DNA from: Selaginella moellendorffii | Taxonomy: Eukaryota; Streptophyta; Lycopodiopsida; Selaginellales; Selaginellaceae | DNA length: 64,000 nucleotides | Reading direction: 5' to 3' | Assembly: GCF_000143415.4 (NCBI RefSeq) | Contig: NW_003314287.1 | Location: forward strand, 446,736-510,735 | Shown here: positions 33,513-44,600 of the stretch, piece after piece | How the letters are laid out: every line of letters starts with the position of its first letter | Position numbering within the stretch: position 1 is the stretch's first letter | Translations under genes and position numbers: made by a program | Notes under the pieces: generated by a model | Databases searched by the model: none | Told to the model about the DNA's origin: nothing | The model's input: only the letters and a program-made list of their open reading frames with translations

Positions 33513-34700
33513 ATGACGAGGACGCGGGAGCGCGCGATCGCGAGGTCAGTGGCAGGATCTAGCCTCCTCTTCACCAGAAATCAGCGGCAAATGCGCATGG
33601 TGGTGAAGAGCGCCATGGCGCAGCGGCAGAGAAAGAGGGCGAAGCGCCGGAAGAGCAGTGTGGATCTCCTCCCGGGGCTCATCCACGACGTGGTCTACCA
33701 GCAAATCCTCCCGCGGCTGCCCTGGTACCAGCGCCCCGTGATGACGGCCGTGTCCAAGCTCTGGCGCGCCGCGATGGAATCGCTCAATGCTGAGTTGGGC
33801 GCCCGGTCCCGGGAGCTCCAGGATCTTCCCAGGGGCGTGGTGCTGCTCTTCAATGCCGGGAGTGGCAGCGATGGGATCTTCCAGCAGCAGAGTTTTTTCG
33901 AGCTCTTCGACTACTCGGCCGGGACTTGGCACGAGCTTCCTCCACTGCCGGATCGCTCTCCCGAGGAGAGCGTGGAGGAGTGCTTTTGCTTCGAGCGGTG
34001 CATATACGGGATTTTCAAGGGGGAGATCTACAAGCTAGATCTTCCAGCCGGGATTTGGAGGTGGGAGAAGCTCACCACCAGGACGAGGATCAATGGAGGG
34101 GTGGCGGTGGCGTTTATGGAAGATGGGATGCTCTACCTGAGTGGGAAGCGGGCGGAGGTCTTTGTGCTGGAGAAGCACGACTTGGCCAACCGGTGTGCCA
34201 AGTCGATATGCGTCCAGTTGGTCGGCTTCTCCGGCCTCGCGGCGCAGAAGGGCGATGTCAAGTCTCTCTTTGAAGGCTTCTCCGACTGGAACCGAGTGGC
34301 CGGGACGCTGGCGTTCCTCTTCCAGATCAAGCCGCTCAACATCAGCCGGAGCTGCACGGCCCCGGCGTTTGTGTCCGAGAGGAAGTTCTTGGTGGCGACG
34401 AGGAAGTGCTACCTGGAGCTCCACGACTTGGACACTGGGCTGCTCGACGAGATCAACGTCCAGCGCAAGCTCAGGCTGGTTGTCTCGCACACGATCGTGG
34501 CGCTGGCTTACCACGGGGGCGTGATCTACGTTTTGATGCAAGTGGACAAGGGGAGCCATGCGAGCTTTAGCCTGTGGAGGGGCGAGGCTTGTGGAGATTC
34601 TCTGTCTCCGGAGCTTGGGAAGTTCGAGTGGAAGAGGGTGTCATGCCCGCTCAAGTTTGGAGATCACTACAACAAAGCTAGCCTGCAGATCTTGTCCTGA
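33513..34700 (+). CDS. F-box protein with beta-propeller-like C-terminus
   Basis: Probable substrate adaptor of an SCF ubiquitin ligase. Intronless, 395 residues from a true ATG. The N-terminus is very basic (QRQRKRAKRRKS). The F-box lies at about 47-90 (LLPGLIHDVVYQQILPRLPW followed by VSKLWRAAMES). The rest has kelch-like pieces (FELFDYSAGTWHELPPLPD, CIYGIFKGEIYKLDLPAG, AFMEDGMLYLSGKRAEVFVL), typical of plant F-box proteins with a diverged propeller. An AACCCTAAA telo-box sits 42 bp upstream. It is the last gene before the AT-rich desert. Confidence 0.85.
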   Translation: MTRTRERAIARSVAGSSLLFTRNQRQMRMVVKSAMAQRQRKRAKRRKSSVDLLPGLIHDVVYQQILPRLPWYQRPVMTAVSKLWRAAMESLNAELGARSRELQDLPRGVVLLFNAGSGSDGIFQQQSFFELFDYSAGTWHELPPLPDRSPEESVEECFCFERCIYGIFKGEIYKLDLPAGIWRWEKLTTRTRINGGVAVAFMEDGMLYLSGKRAEVFVLEKHDLANRCAKSICVQLVGFSGLAAQKGDVKSLFEGFSDWNRVAGTLAFLFQIKPLNISRSCTAPAFVSERKFLVATRKCYLELHDLDTGLLDEINVQRKLRLVVSHTIVALAYHGGVIYVLMQVDKGSHASFSLWRGEACGDSLSPELGKFEWKRVSCPLKFGDHYNKASLQILS

Positions 34701-34979
34701 GAGAGCCTCTCTCTTCTCAAACAGGTAAGAGACTTTATTACTCCAGGAATGCTTGATTTGCCAAAGTGGCATCTTCGAGCAGCCTCTCTCTTTTCGAAAA
34801 TCGGGCAGCAAAACCTGGCACACTCACGATCAATGAGAACTTCCTTTATTCACCGATCTCCGTAGGGCTCGTTTTCTTTTAATGCTTTAAACCTGGGAAC
34901 CGTTCTCATAACTTTGTTGCATTGATCTCCAAACTGGGATTGGAAGAATTTTTGTATCTGTTTCTCCTTTTTGGTTTGG

Positions 34980-35965
34980 TTAAGCAAACTTGTTTGGTAG
35001 TGAATATAGTTAGAATATTCTTGAATATTCTAGAATATTTTACCATCTAGCTGTTGTTATTTATTTAGATTAATCTTTTATAATTTACAAACATGTTTAT
35101 AATTTATAAATTTTCTTAAACCCTTTCTAATATATTATTTTTATTCAATTATCTAATGGTTGATATGCAATAAGATTAATCTTGTGTTTATGAATTACAA
35201 ACATGCTTATAATTATAAAATTTATTTGATCAATTGGATTAATAAGTAAGAGATTACATAGTAAAATAAATTGTTACGTGTTGCATGTAGCAACACTTAG
35301 TTTGCTTAATAGTAGTGTTATTCTTAGTCTCTCACTAATCTGCAAGAGTTATTGTTGAACCTAAACATACAAAAGGATATTCTACTAATAAGTTATTATT
35401 CATGTACACTATATAATCTATAAACATGTTTATAATTTATAAAATTTCCTAAACACTTTTTAATATATTCTTGTTTATTCTTGATATGTAATAAGATTAT
35501 TCTTGTATTTATAAATTATAAACACTTTTCTAACTATAAACTTCCATTTTCTAAGTGAATTAATAAATAATGAATGGATGACTATTAAAAAAACCAAACA
35601 TGCTATATGTAATGGGCAGAAAATTATTTTTATTATGTTACAATTAACAACATACAATATAAATACATTTGTAGAAATAGAGATTTTTTTTCAATAATCA
35701 TATGTTAGAACAAAGTTTGGTGACATAAAGAATTTTAAGTATACATTTGACTAATGATTATATATTACATTTCACAATAAACTCTCTGAGAAATTATATA
35801 GTTGTATTTTTACAGAATCAACTAGAATATCTTAGGAAGCATTTAGAATTCTTTTTATAAATTATAAATACAAAATTAATCTAAGTAAATAGCAACCATT
35901 AGGTAGTATAATATCCTAGAATATTCTAGGTGTATTCACTATTATATAAGTTTGTGTAAGCAAAT
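34980..35965. mobile_element. MITE-like unit with long inverted ends
   Basis: The left end (TAAGCAAACTTG, TAGTGAATAT, TAGAATATTC, TTATTTAGATTAAT, TATAATTTA) recurs inverted at 35,850-35,965 (read on the minus strand: GCTTACACAAACTT, TAGTGAATAC, CTAGAATATTC, TTTACTTAGATTAATTTTGT). The arms are about 110 bp and diverged. A third direct copy lies at 37,110-37,370 and partial ones at about 35,260-35,320 (inverted) and 35,380-35,600. No transposase is seen, so these look non-autonomous. Confidence 0.5.
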
Positions 35966-37109
35966 CATATACATACATATATATACATATATATGTATGT
36001 ACATATGAATTTTTAAATTTTAAACTTTACATCATCCTTCCATCTTAAAGATGAGAAAGGATGATGATGATAAGTCAAGTGAAACATCTAGAGCTTTTGT
36101 TAGGAACTGTAGACTTCCACAAAATTTAAGCTTCCACAAAACTACAGATATAGTTGTTGACAACTATAACAAAAATAAGGCACAAATTTAGAATTATGGA
36201 ATCTTAATCAATCAACTACAACCATATATAATTACTAAATACACAAACCAACCTCTGAATCTATAACTTTAAACCAAAACAAGGGTTTTGAGAGCAATTG
36301 TAATTTATAAAATATTGTGGAAACAAAAAAGAAAGTTTATCTCTATATCTTTCCTTTAATCAGCCCTTTAAGACCATACTTAACTCAGACTTATGACCAT
36401 ATATAAAATTTATTTCTATATCTTTCTACTGGCTAGCCTCCAAAACCATTATTAACTCTAACTCACTACTTTTATTCTTATCTAATATTATATATAAGAT
36501 GTCAAACTGTCTAAAAGGTTGGTTTCACTCTATTCATTGAAACATATCCCCAATAGTCCTTAGGGATTAATACAAAAATTGGGATTGTTATTGAAAAATA
36601 GAGACTATATTTTCACTAGTGCTGTGCTATGTTTAAGTGCAAAATTTCACTTTGTTTGTCCATCATTTCTTTTTTATCCCCTTTTTGAAGGAAAAGAAGT
36701 TTTAAAACACTAACTTTTTTAGTCTTACTATTGTTGGTAATAAAATTATTGATAGGTTTTTTTTATTTTCCTTTTTTAAGTATTAGTTTGGTATTGAAAA
36801 ATTTGAACAGTATGAATCTTTTGTTATTTTATTTTGGTTTAGTATTTTTTAACATGATATAATTTATTATCAAGCCTTTTTTGCATAGAATTTTCTTTTT
36901 CATTCTTCATTTCTGCATTGACTACTATTGAAAATTTCTCTTTTAGTGCATTTTTATCCCTTTTTGGTTTGCTTAAGGAAATTTGTAGGGTGCATACCAT
37001 TTTTTATCACAGTGGAAATTTGGACTCAATCATTCCATGAGAGAAGCATAGTTCCAGAATGCTTCATTTTCATCTCACATCAAAAAAAGAATTGGTGGGA
37101 CTAGGATAG

Positions 37110-37370
37110 TAGTGAATATTCCTAGAATATACTTAGGTATTCTAGGATATTCTACCAACAGTTGTTATTCATTTAGATTAATTTTGTATTTATAATTTTT
37201 AAACTTTCTTAAACCTTTTCTATTATACTATTTTTTATTCTATTATCTAATGGTTGATATAAAATAAAATTAGTCATGTGTTTATAAATTACAAACAATA
37301 AAATTACTATTAAGCAAACCAAACATTGTTACATGCAATGTGTAGCAATTTATTTCTACTTCTACATCTT
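37110..37370. repeat. Further copy of the AT-rich MITE-like repeat
   Basis: TAGTGAATATTCCTAGAATA, GGATATTCTACCAACAG, TTGTTATTCATTTAGATTAA, CTAATGGTTGATAT and TTATAAATTACAAAC match 35,000-35,220 in order and orientation. The right side (ATTAAGCAAACCAAAC, TTACATGCAATGTGTAGCAA) matches the inverted copy at 35,260-35,320. Confidence 0.65.
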
Positions 37371-37989
37371 TCTATCTTTGATTTTTCTTATTTTCTCCTC
37401 TTTACTCTAATATTTCAAATGTCTTTCTGTTTTCCAACTTGGTTTCCCCTTGACTCCAAAAATCCACACTCTTTCTTCTTTATCTTTTCTTTTATTTTTT
37501 TTACTTTAGTCTCTTCTCCTCATAACAGTTGCCAACACAAGGCATTATATTGGAGTCTACACTAGCACTTTGGCTATAGGTTATTGTGCATGATGAAGCT
37601 AGAGCATTCCCTTATGGTCGCATAATATTCTATTGTTAGAATATTCTAGAGGCATGGATGTAAAGGGTATATCCCCCTTCTTCTCGGGTGGGGAGTTCAC
37701 ATAAGAGAGATGTTTTGTGCTGGATTTCAAAGCATGAATGAGTGTTTTCTTCACCATTGAGAGGCTCCTTCATCCTTGAAACAAAGCCTTTATTGGGGGG
37801 AAATATTATTAAGTGCCAACTTTGACCATGTGTTGACCATAACTTTCCTAACTTGATTTGATTTAACATATTTACTCAGGATGAAGGAAGAGGCTTCAAA
37901 AGCAAACACCAAATTACATAATTAATTTAGATGGTCTTAGATGAAAATAATGCAATTTCTAAAATACATTATCACAATCATCAATATAT

Positions 37990-38511
37990 TGTAAACAACC
38001 AAAGAGAACAACTCGAGAGATGATCTATAGGGTTCAAATATAGAGAAAAAGGGCTTATAAATAAGAGTGTACCTTTTTTTCCAATCGGTTAAGGGTTTTA
38101 GGATATTTGGGGTTAAATGTCCTTGGGTTTGAATAATACTGGGCTAGATGATCTTCCAAAAAGTCTAAATTCAAAGAACTTACATTTGGTATCATAGAGG
38201 TCTTAAGTCCGATTCCCTTGGTTGGCTAAGGGTGTTAAGAGAGCGGGGCTCTTGAGAAAGTTGTAGCTTTTAATTTTTATTCACGAGGGTATGAATTTGT
38301 AGGAAAGCATGATAGATTGTAAGCAACCAAAGAGAACGATTTGAGAGATAATCCATGGGGTTTAAATATAGAGGGAAATGACTTATGAATAAAAGTGCAC
38401 CCTTTTTTCTAATCGGTTAAGGGTTTTAGGATATTTGAGGTTAAGTGTCCTTAGGTTTGAAGAGTACTGGGCTGGGTGACCTCTCGAGAAGTCCAAACTC
38501 AAGAGCTTATA
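37990..38511 (+). mobile_element. TRIM-like mini LTR retrotransposon
   Basis: LTR 1 (37,990-38,184, starts TGTAAACAACCAAAGAGAAC, ends CTTACA) and LTR 2 (38,318-38,511, starts TGTAAGCAACCAAAGAGAAC, ends CTTATA) are about 80-85% alike by eye. Three bases after LTR 1 comes TGGTATCATAGAGG (38,187), a near match to the initiator tRNA-Met primer site. The internal part is only 133 bp and non-coding. TATAT flanks both sides (37,985-37,989 and 38,512-38,516), an apparent 5-bp target duplication, though in AT-rich sequence. This fits the TRIM class. LTR ends (TGTAA...CTTACA) resemble those of element B, a possible mobilising partner. Confidence 0.75.
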
Positions 38512-38586
38512 TATATCTAAATGCATATTTGAAAACATCCAAGAAAAAACTTCAATCTACATAAGTGACTACATACTTGAAGACAC

Positions 38587-38750
38587 ACAAATGACTACAC
38601 TTAACAACATACCATTGCAACACTATCCCTTAGAAAACATACAAATGACTACACTTAACAACATACCATTGCAACATTATCCCTTAGAAAACACACAAAT
38701 GACTACACTTAACAACATACCATTGCAACACTATCCCTTAGAAATATGTA
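38587..38750. repeat. 54-bp minisatellite, three copies
   Basis: ACAAATGACTACACTTAACA starts at 38,587, 38,641 and 38,695; each unit continues ACATACCATTGCAACA(C/T)TATC. Only a few substitutions separate the copies. Confidence 0.9.
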
Positions 38751-38752
38751 GG

Positions 38753-38985
38753 AAACTCATATAGATGTTAGGCATCATTCGAAGAATGATAGATGGTAAT
38801 CATTATGAAGTGATTCAAGAAACTCATATAGATGTTAGGCATCATTCTAAGAATGATAAATGGTAATCATTATAAAGTGATTTAACAAATGGAACAAATA
38901 TGTGGGAAACTCATATAGATGTTAGGCATCATTCTAAGAATGATAGATGGTAATCATTATAAAGTGATTTAGTAAATGGGACATA
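38753..38985. repeat. Second minisatellite, three copies
   Basis: AAACTCATATAGATGTTAGG starts at 38,753, 38,820 and 38,907 and each continues with CATCATTC(G/T)AAGAATGATA and GGTAATCATTAT. Spacing is 67 and 87 bp; the longer unit has an extra AACAAATGGAACAAATATGT-type insert. Confidence 0.85.
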
Positions 38986-39487
38986 TCATCCACAAGAGTC
39001 TCATGAAAGAAATTTGGTCAAACATGAGAATTGGTAGTAGGAGTAGAAGGAGTTGCAACATGGGCTATGAATGCTACTATCAACTAAGATTGATTATTCA
39101 ATTATAATTGCATATCATCAAGAAACTGCATTAATTGTTACTCTAGTGTTAAAAAAGGAGGAGGCTGCTATAGAGGAGTATATTGCTCTGCCATGAAAAT
39201 CAACAAAAAGAAGAAAAAACAAAGGAGAATATATGGAAAAGCTATAAGAGCAAAAGAGATTTAAACAATATAAAAGTTAAATATAAACCAAAAACACAAA
39301 TTCAAGCACACCTCATAGATGACTCAAGTTACTTTTCACCTCCACCAATGTGAGTGCATCGAATACATAATATTTGATCAACCTAAAAACCTTAGCTTAT
39401 ATATAGAAGCAGTGGTTTGTATTGAAAAAACTTCAAGGGCTAATAAAAACCCACTATATTAGTAATAGTATATAGTATTGCCTCACA

Positions 39488-39506
39488 ATATATATATATA
39501 TATATA
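39488..39506. repeat. (AT)n microsatellite
   Basis: An uninterrupted ATAT run of about 19 bp. Confidence 0.9.
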
Positions 39507-39718
39507 AAGGATTTCTCCCTTAATTAATTATAATTAACTAGATAATGAAATTAATATAAGATAATTTACTAAAAATTAGCTAAGTGAGATGCCTACTTTT
39601 CATGTTTTATTTATACTCTTCTAGGCTTTTAAAGTTTTTTCTTTCCTTCTTTTTGTAATTTTTCATTGATACTTAAAAGTACACTTATTTATAGAATAAA
39701 ATGTTACTAGTTGATGCT

Positions 39719-40627
39719 TTAAATTTCAGGATAAGTGTTTGTCCAGATTATTTTTTTAGTACCAAGTGTTTCATATAAAATAGCACTTCCATCATTTTCT
39801 ATTACAAACATTGAGGGTAATAAACAATTTTTAGTGCAGTGCAAAGGAGATGAAGACCATATTATTGTGTCTATAGATTTGGTATATAATACTAGAGTTT
39901 TAAGATAAATTGAAAGCTTACAATCTATACCAAAAGTTCCACTTGCCCATAAAAGTGTGGGAGATTCAAAATTATCTATTTTATATAGAATCATATTGCA
40001 ATAAGATGTAATTAAAAATATATAATTACTATTTAATGAATATAGTGCTTTAAGTGGTTGAAGATTTGTGAAATAATCTAAAAAGCTTCGAAAGCTTGAA
40101 CAAATTTGTAAAAAATTAATTTTATCATTATTTTTCTGATTAATATATTTCACTCCTGGAAGCTCATCATCAATAGGTATAATGTTAAATGAAATACCTT
40201 CTGTTTTAGTTATCTGAAAATATTCTACTATAAGATTATTAAGAAAACTAGATATACCACTAAGCCCCCCATATTTTAAAGCAATTTGATGGATATCTCC
40301 TGCTAGATATGATAATCTTTCTCTTAGTTCTAGTCCACTAATTATTTGTGATGATGGAACAATAGAGCATATTTTTCCAGAAGCATCTATACTATAGTCA
40401 TAAGCTCCAAAACATATTAGTATAGTTATATCTCTTAGAGATACAGCAAATGTTCCTACTATACCAATATAAAATTGTCTTGGATTTATGAGATTGATAA
40501 AACTTTGTATAGCAATTGATAATTTTCTTACTTCTTGAGGACTCAAAATAATTCCAGGAAACATTCTACGTAATGGTTCTGCTCCAAATGCTAAGCTTGT
40601 AAATACAAAGATAAATACTAGCTTCAT
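39719..40627 (-). CDS. Secreted protein with bulb-type (mannose-binding) lectin-like C-terminus
   Basis: An intact 302-codon frame from a true ATG in sequence that otherwise has no open frames. Residues 1-16 are a signal peptide (MKLVFIFVFTSLAFGA). Residues about 20-190 are of unknown family (QSFINLINPRQFYIGIVGTF, YGGLSGISSFLNNLIVEYFQ). The last 110 residues follow the bulb-lectin pattern of repeated strands: NMILYKID...LLWAS, a Cys pair (GIDC...CTKNC), TLVLYTKSIDTIIWSSS and MFVIENDGSAILYETLGTKK ending IWTNTYPEI. The QxDxNxVxY sugar sites are only partly kept (ENDGSAILY), so mannose binding is doubtful. Codon use is strongly AT-ending, unlike the genes at 5-34 kb. It has no introns. It could be a transferred gene, a diverged lectin of the host, or a part of a larger unknown element. 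Confidence 0.65.
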   Translation of the reverse strand: MKLVFIFVFTSLAFGAEPLRRMFPGIILSPQEVRKLSIAIQSFINLINPRQFYIGIVGTFAVSLRDITILICFGAYDYSIDASGKICSIVPSSQIISGLELRERLSYLAGDIHQIALKYGGLSGISSFLNNLIVEYFQITKTEGISFNIIPIDDELPGVKYINQKNNDKINFLQICSSFRSFLDYFTNLQPLKALYSLNSNYIFLITSYCNMILYKIDNFESPTLLWASGTFGIDCKLSIYLKTLVLYTKSIDTIIWSSSPLHCTKNCLLPSMFVIENDGSAILYETLGTKKIIWTNTYPEI

Positions 40628-40681
40628 TTGATAATATACAAAAAAATAAGGTTTGTTTTTTAGTTATAACTTATACTTAGC

Positions 40682-40691
40682 TTTATTTATA
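40682..40691 (-). promoter_or_regulatory. TATA box for the lectin-like gene
   Basis: On the minus strand TATAAATAAA lies about 55-64 bp before the ATG at 40,627, giving a plausible start site 25-30 bp upstream of the ATG. Confidence 0.5.
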
Positions 40692-40859
40692 AAACAAATT
40701 TTTCCTTAGAAAAATTAAATATTTTATCTCAATATTAAATAATTTTTAAATTAAAGACCATTATAATGTTTTATGAATTCTGTTTTGGTTTTATATTATT
40801 TTTATTTTATATATAAAATGATATATGCTATGATAGGGATATTTGAGGATACTGCTGAT

Positions 40860-42300
40860 ATGGCTGAGCACTTTTATGCATTGCTAGAGCTTGGGCTTTT
40901 CTAGAGAATATTCAGAAAGAGGATATTCCAAGAGTGCGTTAGTTGGGAGTTGCATTCATTAGCACTGAAGCTGAGTGTGGAAGGCCAGACTTCAACCACG
41001 GAGCAGTATTTTGTGCATGTGTAGCCAGAGACAGCAACAATAACAAGTAGAAAAAGTTGTAGAGGATTTTCTTAGAAGGGAGAAATAGAGAAACAAGATT
41101 TAAGAAGTGCTACCATAAAACTCTAACATTGTCTTTAGAAACAACACCACAAAAGTTGCAGCAAACCAAGGAGCACAAGTTGGGACTTTATCAAATTTCA
41201 CCACAACACCAACAACAACAACTAGTTATCATGGTGGCCACAGTAGTACCACTAGCAATTACTAGCCAAATAAAGTATCCCATGTACATGACATTCAGTG
41301 ATCCCAACAAGCATGTCACCATATTTGAGAATGTGAGCATGGCCAACACTTTGCGACAGAGATTTTTTTCAGCAATATTGAAGGATATTGCTGTGAAGTG
41401 ATATGCAGCAGTACTGGCAAGAGCAAATTTTGCAGATTGGGACGTCTTGAAGAGTGCTTTTCACCCTACAAGTGATAAGCTCAATATGATTACCTTGCTG
41501 TATGGAGAAACTATTTAATGGTGTACCATGAGATTTCAATGACTTCTCTCTTGAAGGATCTACAGCCTTTGGCAGATGATCTGTTTTGATATTTTTGGTA
41601 AGGCTTACTTCCTTCTATGTACAATGCCATGAACAAACTAATCTTGATACAATAGTCACTTTAGCATCACAATTTAAATACACCAAGTTGCCAAATCATC
41701 ATAGACATATTTAAGCATCATCAGTCATGGCCACACAGCTAGTAAGCTTTTTAAAAAATACAAATCTAGGAGTTTATATAGGTGCAGTACTTGGAACTTT
41801 GAATCTAGAAAGTGTGACAACTCCAACTTTGATCCCAATGATGGCTCCAACACAAGTAGTGGCTCCCATGCAAGTTCAGGTCTTAGCTTCATCACTAGAG
41901 GTGCCAATGAACAAGGTTAAAGAAATTTAGTTGAGGCTTTTACAAAGAAGATAGGGGACTTACAAGTTAATTGGATCAAGGGCATTCAGATTCCTACACG
42001 ATCACTCAAATGTCTAGTGCATGAAATGCAAATAATGCCCACTATCCAAATGAGTGTCTAATTCAGCAAGCAAGAGTAAGTTACCAATTCTATGGCTAGA
42101 CTAACCACACATTGGAAAATTATTTCTATCATCCTATGAGGGCACAATCAGCAGCAGTCCTGTCTATCAGCAACAACAACCTTACATGCAACATGTACCT
42201 ATAATACTCTATAACTCCAAAACTACACTATGAACATGTTCATTGATGTGGAATAGCACAAGAAGAGAGTTGCTTTGAGAACTGCAGGAAATTTGGAATT
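40860..42300 (+). mobile_element. Decayed retrotransposon gag region
   Basis: Plus-strand pieces read like a Ty3/gypsy gag: KYPMYMTFSDPNKHVTIFEN (about 41,270-41,330), then after stops ARANFADWDVLKSAF and a downstream Gln-rich part. Multiple stops and frame changes; no zinc knuckle found. It faces the minus-strand pol remnant next to it, so at least two insertions or an inversion are involved. Confidence 0.5.
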
Positions 42301-42490
42301 TTGATCAATCCCTCCATGAAGTCTTGCATAAAAGGTTGGAAGGCCATTGTTACCACTCTTTGAAAACTAGTGGCACATTTTTCAAGTAGAAGGCATCACT
42401 TGATACATGTAACATCCCTACTCTATCACAAACATGGTCTTGAGTTGGTCCTTTTCATCTATTTGAATTTGACGTTAACTATTGAAATCA

Positions 42491-43884
42491 TCAAGAAAAA
42501 AGTACATGGCTTATGACTAAATCTAGCACTATGTCTATAAGCAGTAATGGGAAGCCATCCTTCCTCGTTGCATCATTCAACTTTTTATAATCTACAAATT
42601 TGGAGCTCATTTTTTTCTTCTTGATAACTTTAATTGGAGAAAGCCACTCATTAACTTCCACTTTGAAGATAAAACTAATTTGTAGTTGCTTCTCAATCTC
42701 TTCTCTCATGGCCTTGGAGTAATGAAGATTGGAGTGGTAGGGTTGTTGATGCATTGGCATAGCACCAAGAAGTAGAGGAATTCTGTGAACAGTTAAAGCT
42801 CTATCAATCCCCTTCATATTCTCATACGTCCATGCAAAAGCATCTTGATACTTGGACAGCAACCCCACTAAACTCATTTGCTTCTCAGTTGAGCACTGAT
42901 GTTCACCACCCTGGAGATTCTTGGCATCCTTAAATCCAAGTTGATCAACTCTGAAGGCTTGATAAACTATGACTCCTTCCCAACTAGTATTGTTGGCTTT
43001 TCATAAATTGTGAGAGATTTTTCTGCCACCTCAACTCACAAAAAAAAAAAAACTCTAGGTACTACAACAGCTTAGTCTCATTTGAAAGCTCTAGAACTTT
43101 AATATGTACCATGCTACATACCACATCCCCTCTTTAAAACTTTTTTAAACAATCACTACTTGAATCATGCTCAAAAGGTAGCAAGACCAAGTTGGCATAA
43201 TTTATCATCTTCTCTTTCTGAACAAGAGCTATTTCTTTGTCCTTTTTTGAGTCATCACTAGAACATAAATTAGAGCAAGAATTCTCCTCCTCCTCACTAT
43301 CAGAAGTAGTACCACTACTATCATTGTCCTTGATTTCCAATGGCTAGATTGACTTTGACAATATTTGAACACTAGAATTTTATGTTTGAAATTTCCACTT
43401 CAAATCCTCAACAAGCCTTTATGATAATATTGAGAAGCATCAACTTGCACCAACAAGTTCAGCCTAGAACTAGTGGATAAGTTAACTTGCCAAAACTCAT
43501 CCTAAGAACCACAAAATCCATGTAGAAGTCCCACTATATCCATCTTCACACTTGTAAGAATTCCCAACCACCTCATCCAACTTTGATCTACCATCTAGAC
43601 ATGGAAATTCATTGGTGACAAAGGAAGAAAGAAAACTGTAAATTTCATTTTTTCATGACAAGACTTTGGATGATTTCCTCTATGATCTATGCCTCTGCTA
43701 GGTGCTCTCTAGAATCTATAGGGGTTTTCCGCATGATCATCAGGCATCGTTCACCTGTGAAAATCTTTGCTGTACACTTCTTTTGAGGGATTTTGTGGAG
43801 CGGCAGTGTGATTAAGAATAGATCTTTTGGTGAAGGAGTTGATAAAAATCCCATTGATTCTTCAACTTCTCTTTGTGTTGTCAT
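42491..43884 (-). mobile_element. Decayed Ty3/gypsy pol remnant (RT N-terminal part)
   Basis: On the minus strand 42,877-42,491 reads LLSKYQDAFAWTYENMKGID, then HSNLHYSKAMREEIEKQLQI and EWLSPIKVIKKKKMSSKFVD plus YKKLNDATRKDGFPLL, the start of a gypsy reverse transcriptase (finger region). The catalytic half is missing or scrambled. Upstream minus frames (43,340-43,134 acidic Ser-rich; 43,884-43,687) may be gag/protease remnants. Strongly AT-shifted. Confidence 0.65.
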
Positions 43885-44462
43885 GAGGTTGTCGTGTATG
43901 AAGTTGGTGGTTCATAACTCTCCATCTCTATATGCTTTATGGCTTGAGAGAAAGAGAGAGGAGAGGGATTTCCACTAACTCCTAATTTTTATATTTTTCA
44001 AGGAGGTAGGATTCAAAGAAAGAACATTGAAAACCAGAAGAGAAAATTTTGACTAAAATCACTCCACACTCTATGCTCTAGTGTTTTGTGTTGTGAAGGG
44101 CTTCTCTTTATAGAGTCTTTAGATCATATTTTATATTTTCTTTTTGATATTATAAAATATTGATGTATTAAAGGTGGCAGATTTAGATGACTATTATTAA
44201 ATATAGTTACACAAAAATATTTTTAAATAATGGCAAGGTTGGAGGGCATGCTTAATATAAGAGTTATATAACAAAATATTTTATAAAGGTGGTGGAAGAT
44301 AAGGTTTATGATAGAGTAAGATGAGTGGGAAATAAAATGAATATAAGATATAAAAAGGAAAGAGTAGTCGTGAAAGAATTTGGTTTGACTTATTTTTTAC
44401 ATTAACTTAAAATATTAGGTTCTAGAGAAAAAGTGGTGGTGAATAATAAAATGGTAAAGGTA

Positions 44463-44600
44463 ATTAAATTTTCCATTCTACTTTAGTCATTTAACCACAC
44501 CCTTAACCATTTAAAGGAGTCTCACTCACAACCTCCGTAAATCTTATTCCGGACTTTGGGGCTTGTTACCCCTAAGAATGGCATCTATGCCACTCAGTTT
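44463..44600 (-). mobile_element. LTR-end fragment, inverted relative to 47,141-47,272
   Basis: Read on the minus strand this matches 47,150-47,265: ATGCCATTCTTAGGGG, AAGCCCCAAAGTC, AATAAGATTTACGGAGGTTG, TGAGTGAGACTCCT, AAGGGTGTGGTTAA, AAAGTAGAATGGAAAATTTAA. No primer site follows. Confidence 0.65.

Larger units (their letters stand above)
34701..39718. other. AT-rich gene-free region
   Basis: From about 34,940 the base composition drops sharply to strongly AT-rich. No gene is recognisable. Contents that can be named are MITE-like repeats (34,980-37,370), a TRIM-like element (37,990-38,511), minisatellites (38,587-38,985) and an (AT)n run (39,488-39,506). Confidence 0.7.

Noticed and set aside
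38587-38985. CRISPR-like array
   Set aside because: Units are contiguous with no unique spacers and the genome is a plant; plain minisatellites.
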